From positions 1 through 64,000 of the forward strand of contig LNDB01000006.1 of assembly GCA_001515265.1 (NCBI GenBank): a stretch of DNA of 64,000 nt. Reading direction: 5' to 3'. Positions 62,741 to 64,000 of this stretch are shown here, piece by piece. Source of the DNA: Candidatus Dichloromethanomonas elyunquensis (GTDB taxonomy: Bacteria; Bacillota; Desulfitobacteriia; Desulfitobacteriales; Syntrophobotulaceae). Position 1 is the first letter of the stretch. Each line of letters begins with the position of its first letter. The notes under the pieces were generated by a model. The model saw nothing but the letters and a program-made list of their open reading frames with translations, did no database searches and was not told the DNA's origin. The position numbers were made by a program, and so were the translations under genes.

Positions 62741-63809
62741 AGAATTACGCGATCCCGCCAAAGTTCAAGCTTTATTGTCGGCAATCCGAAAATTTGGATC
62801 GCGGTCCATATCACTAATGGAAGTATGCGGTACGCATACCATGTCTATCTTCCGTTACGGGATAAGGGAGATGCTTCCTCAAAACATTAAGCTCTTATCC
62901 GGTCCCGGATGTCCGGTCTGTGTTACCCCTTACCGGGCCATCGATGAAGCTATTGCAGCAGCTAAACATCCAAATAGGATTTTAACTACTTTCGGGGATA
63001 TGGTACGTGTCCCCGGTTCTAGAATGAGTCTGGCACAAGCAAAAGCAGAAGGAATTGACCTGAGGGTTGTCTACTCTCCGCTTGATGCGGTAGGTCTGGC
63101 GGCAGAAAATCAGGACAGGGAAATTATCTTTTTGGCTATTGGGTTCGAGACTACTGCTCCGACAATTGCTGCAGCCGTTCTCACGGCTGAGGAACTGAAC
63201 TTAAAAAACTTTAGTATTATTGGAAATAATAAAACTTTGCCGGGGGCGCTTCGTGTTCTGCTTACCAGCCCTGACGTAAAAGTCGATGGGTTGATTTGTC
63301 CCGGACATATAAGTACAATCATTGGGAGCGAACCATTTAGATTCATACCTGAAGAACTCGGTATTCCGGCAGTAATTACCGGTTTTGAACCAGTCGACAT
63401 CCTGCAGGGAATATATATGTTGCTGACTCAGATTCAAAAGGAAACCGCACAAGTGCAGATTCAATACAGACGCGGTGCGTCATCGGGAGGAAACCCTCAT
63501 GCCCTTAAGCTCTTAAACCAAGTGTTTCAATCCGGAGATGATAATTGGAGAGGATTTGGGGTAATTCCGGGCACAGGTCTTAAAATAAAAAAAGAATATG
63601 AACATTTTGATACTCTTAAAAAATTTAATGTCACTATCCCTGATGTGGATGATCCTATCGGATGCAGGTGCGGGGACGTCTTACGGGGAGCGGCTGCTCC
63701 ATTAGAGTGCCCCATGTTTGGGAAAGCCTGTACTCCCGAGAAACCTGTTGGGGCTTGTATGGTATCAACAGAAGGCACTTGCGCAGCTTATTATAAATAC
63801 GGAGGATAA
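62709..63809 (+). CDS. hypD: Hydrogenase maturation protein HypD
   Basis: About 366 residues from GTG 62709 (AGGAG 10 bp upstream); overlaps hypC. Motifs LMEVCGTHTMSIFRYGI, LLSGPGCPVCVTP, FGDMVRVPGS, GFETTAPT and C-terminal GCRCGDVLRG...CPMFGKACTPEKPVGACMVSTEGTCAAYY (4Fe-4S) are intact. Scaffold for assembling the Fe(CN)2CO unit. It is complete although its partner hypF is broken. Confidence 0.95.
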   Translation: MKNLNVENLNEELRDPAKVQALLSAIRKFGSRSISLMEVCGTHTMSIFRYGIREMLPQNIKLLSGPGCPVCVTPYRAIDEAIAAAKHPNRILTTFGDMVRVPGSRMSLAQAKAEGIDLRVVYSPLDAVGLAAENQDREIIFLAIGFETTAPTIAAAVLTAEELNLKNFSIIGNNKTLPGALRVLLTSPDVKVDGLICPGHISTIIGSEPFRFIPEELGIPAVITGFEPVDILQGIYMLLTQIQKETAQVQIQYRRGASSGGNPHALKLLNQVFQSGDDNWRGFGVIPGTGLKIKKEYEHFDTLKKFNVTIPDVDDPIGCRCGDVLRGAAAPLECPMFGKACTPEKPVGACMVSTEGTCAAYYKYGG

Positions 63810-63813
63810 GAAT

Positions 63814-64000
63814 ATGGACGATAAAATCCTCTTAGCTCACGGAAGCGGGGGAAAACTGCAGCAACAACTTATTAATGAAGTATTTTTACCTGCTTTTGAT
63901 AATTCGGTATTGAACAGGATGGAGGATCAGGCCAGCTTGGTCCTGCCGCCTGGACGGGCAGCTTTCACTACTGATTCTTATGTGGTAAATCCCCTTTTTT
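63814..64000 (+). CDS. hypE: Hydrogenase maturation protein HypE, 5' part
   Basis: ATG 63814 behind GGAGGA; ILLAHGSGGKLQQQLINEVFLP and TTDSYVVNP are characteristic of HypE. It dehydrates the carbamoyl group supplied by HypF to cyanide. The gene runs off the right edge of the window, so intactness cannot be judged. Confidence 0.9.
   Translation, partial: MDDKILLAHGSGGKLQQQLINEVFLPAFDNSVLNRMEDQASLVLPPGRAAFTTDSYVVNPLF

Overview
The window looks like chromosome of an anaerobic, spore-forming clostridium of the Peptococcaceae/Desulfitobacterium group. SpoVS, RNase Y, YmdB, a monoderm Tad pilus locus (no secretin gene), TTG/GTG starts with strong AGGAGG-type ribosome binding sites and a membrane-bound group 1 NiFe hydrogenase all fit. 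A malate-CoA ligase / malyl-CoA lyase / malic enzyme cluster suggests a glyoxylate or glycolate metaboliser such as Syntrophobotulus glycolicus. The species name is inference.

Layout. 0-0.2 kb: end of an rRNA operon (an unusually short 5S rRNA plus terminator). 0.2-3.2 kb: pstSCA. 3.2-11 kb, minus strand: Tad (Flp type IVb) pilus operon, including a 56-residue pilin. 11.3-35.1 kb: mostly housekeeping genes on the plus strand (ftsK, mnmH, rodZ-like, pstB, rimO, pgsA, cinA, recA-recX, rny, ymdB, spoVS, guaB, uppP, phoU, rnhA) with a few genes I cannot assign. The phosphate system is scattered: pstB and phoU lie 12 and 29 kb from pstSCA, yet all three loci carry Pho-box arrays with the same 11-bp phasing. 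35.1-40.7 kb: malyl-CoA cluster behind a 370-nt leader, with a small Fe-S protein gene between the two ligase subunit genes. 40.7-51.1 kb: accessory and worn DNA (a serine-recombinase stub, a frameshifted gene, an iron-alcohol-dehydrogenase remnant, an RND-pump remnant between inverted repeats), mixed with intact genes such as a CbiMQO-type Ni/Co importer. 51.2-54 kb: a strong promoter and structured segment before carboxynorspermidine synthesis genes. 54-56.5 kb: CBS-domain protein and a rearranged AraC-type regulator pair. 56.9-64 kb: NiFe hydrogenase structural and hyp genes, running off the window in hypE.

How it fits together. Glyoxylate plus acetyl-CoA would give malyl-CoA, then malate with ATP formation, then pyruvate and CO2. 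The hydrogenase, with its cytochrome b, would exchange electrons between the quinone pool and H2. The Ni/Co importer could feed the hydrogenase. The most striking observations are: (1) hypF, needed for the cyanide ligands of the NiFe centre, is a shredded pseudogene inside an otherwise intact hydrogenase operon; (2) divergent from that operon, one protein has an AraC-type sensor domain with no DNA-binding domain, and its translationally coupled neighbour has a sensor plus two AraC DNA-binding domains; (3) the Fe-S protein and long structured leader of the malyl-CoA cluster.
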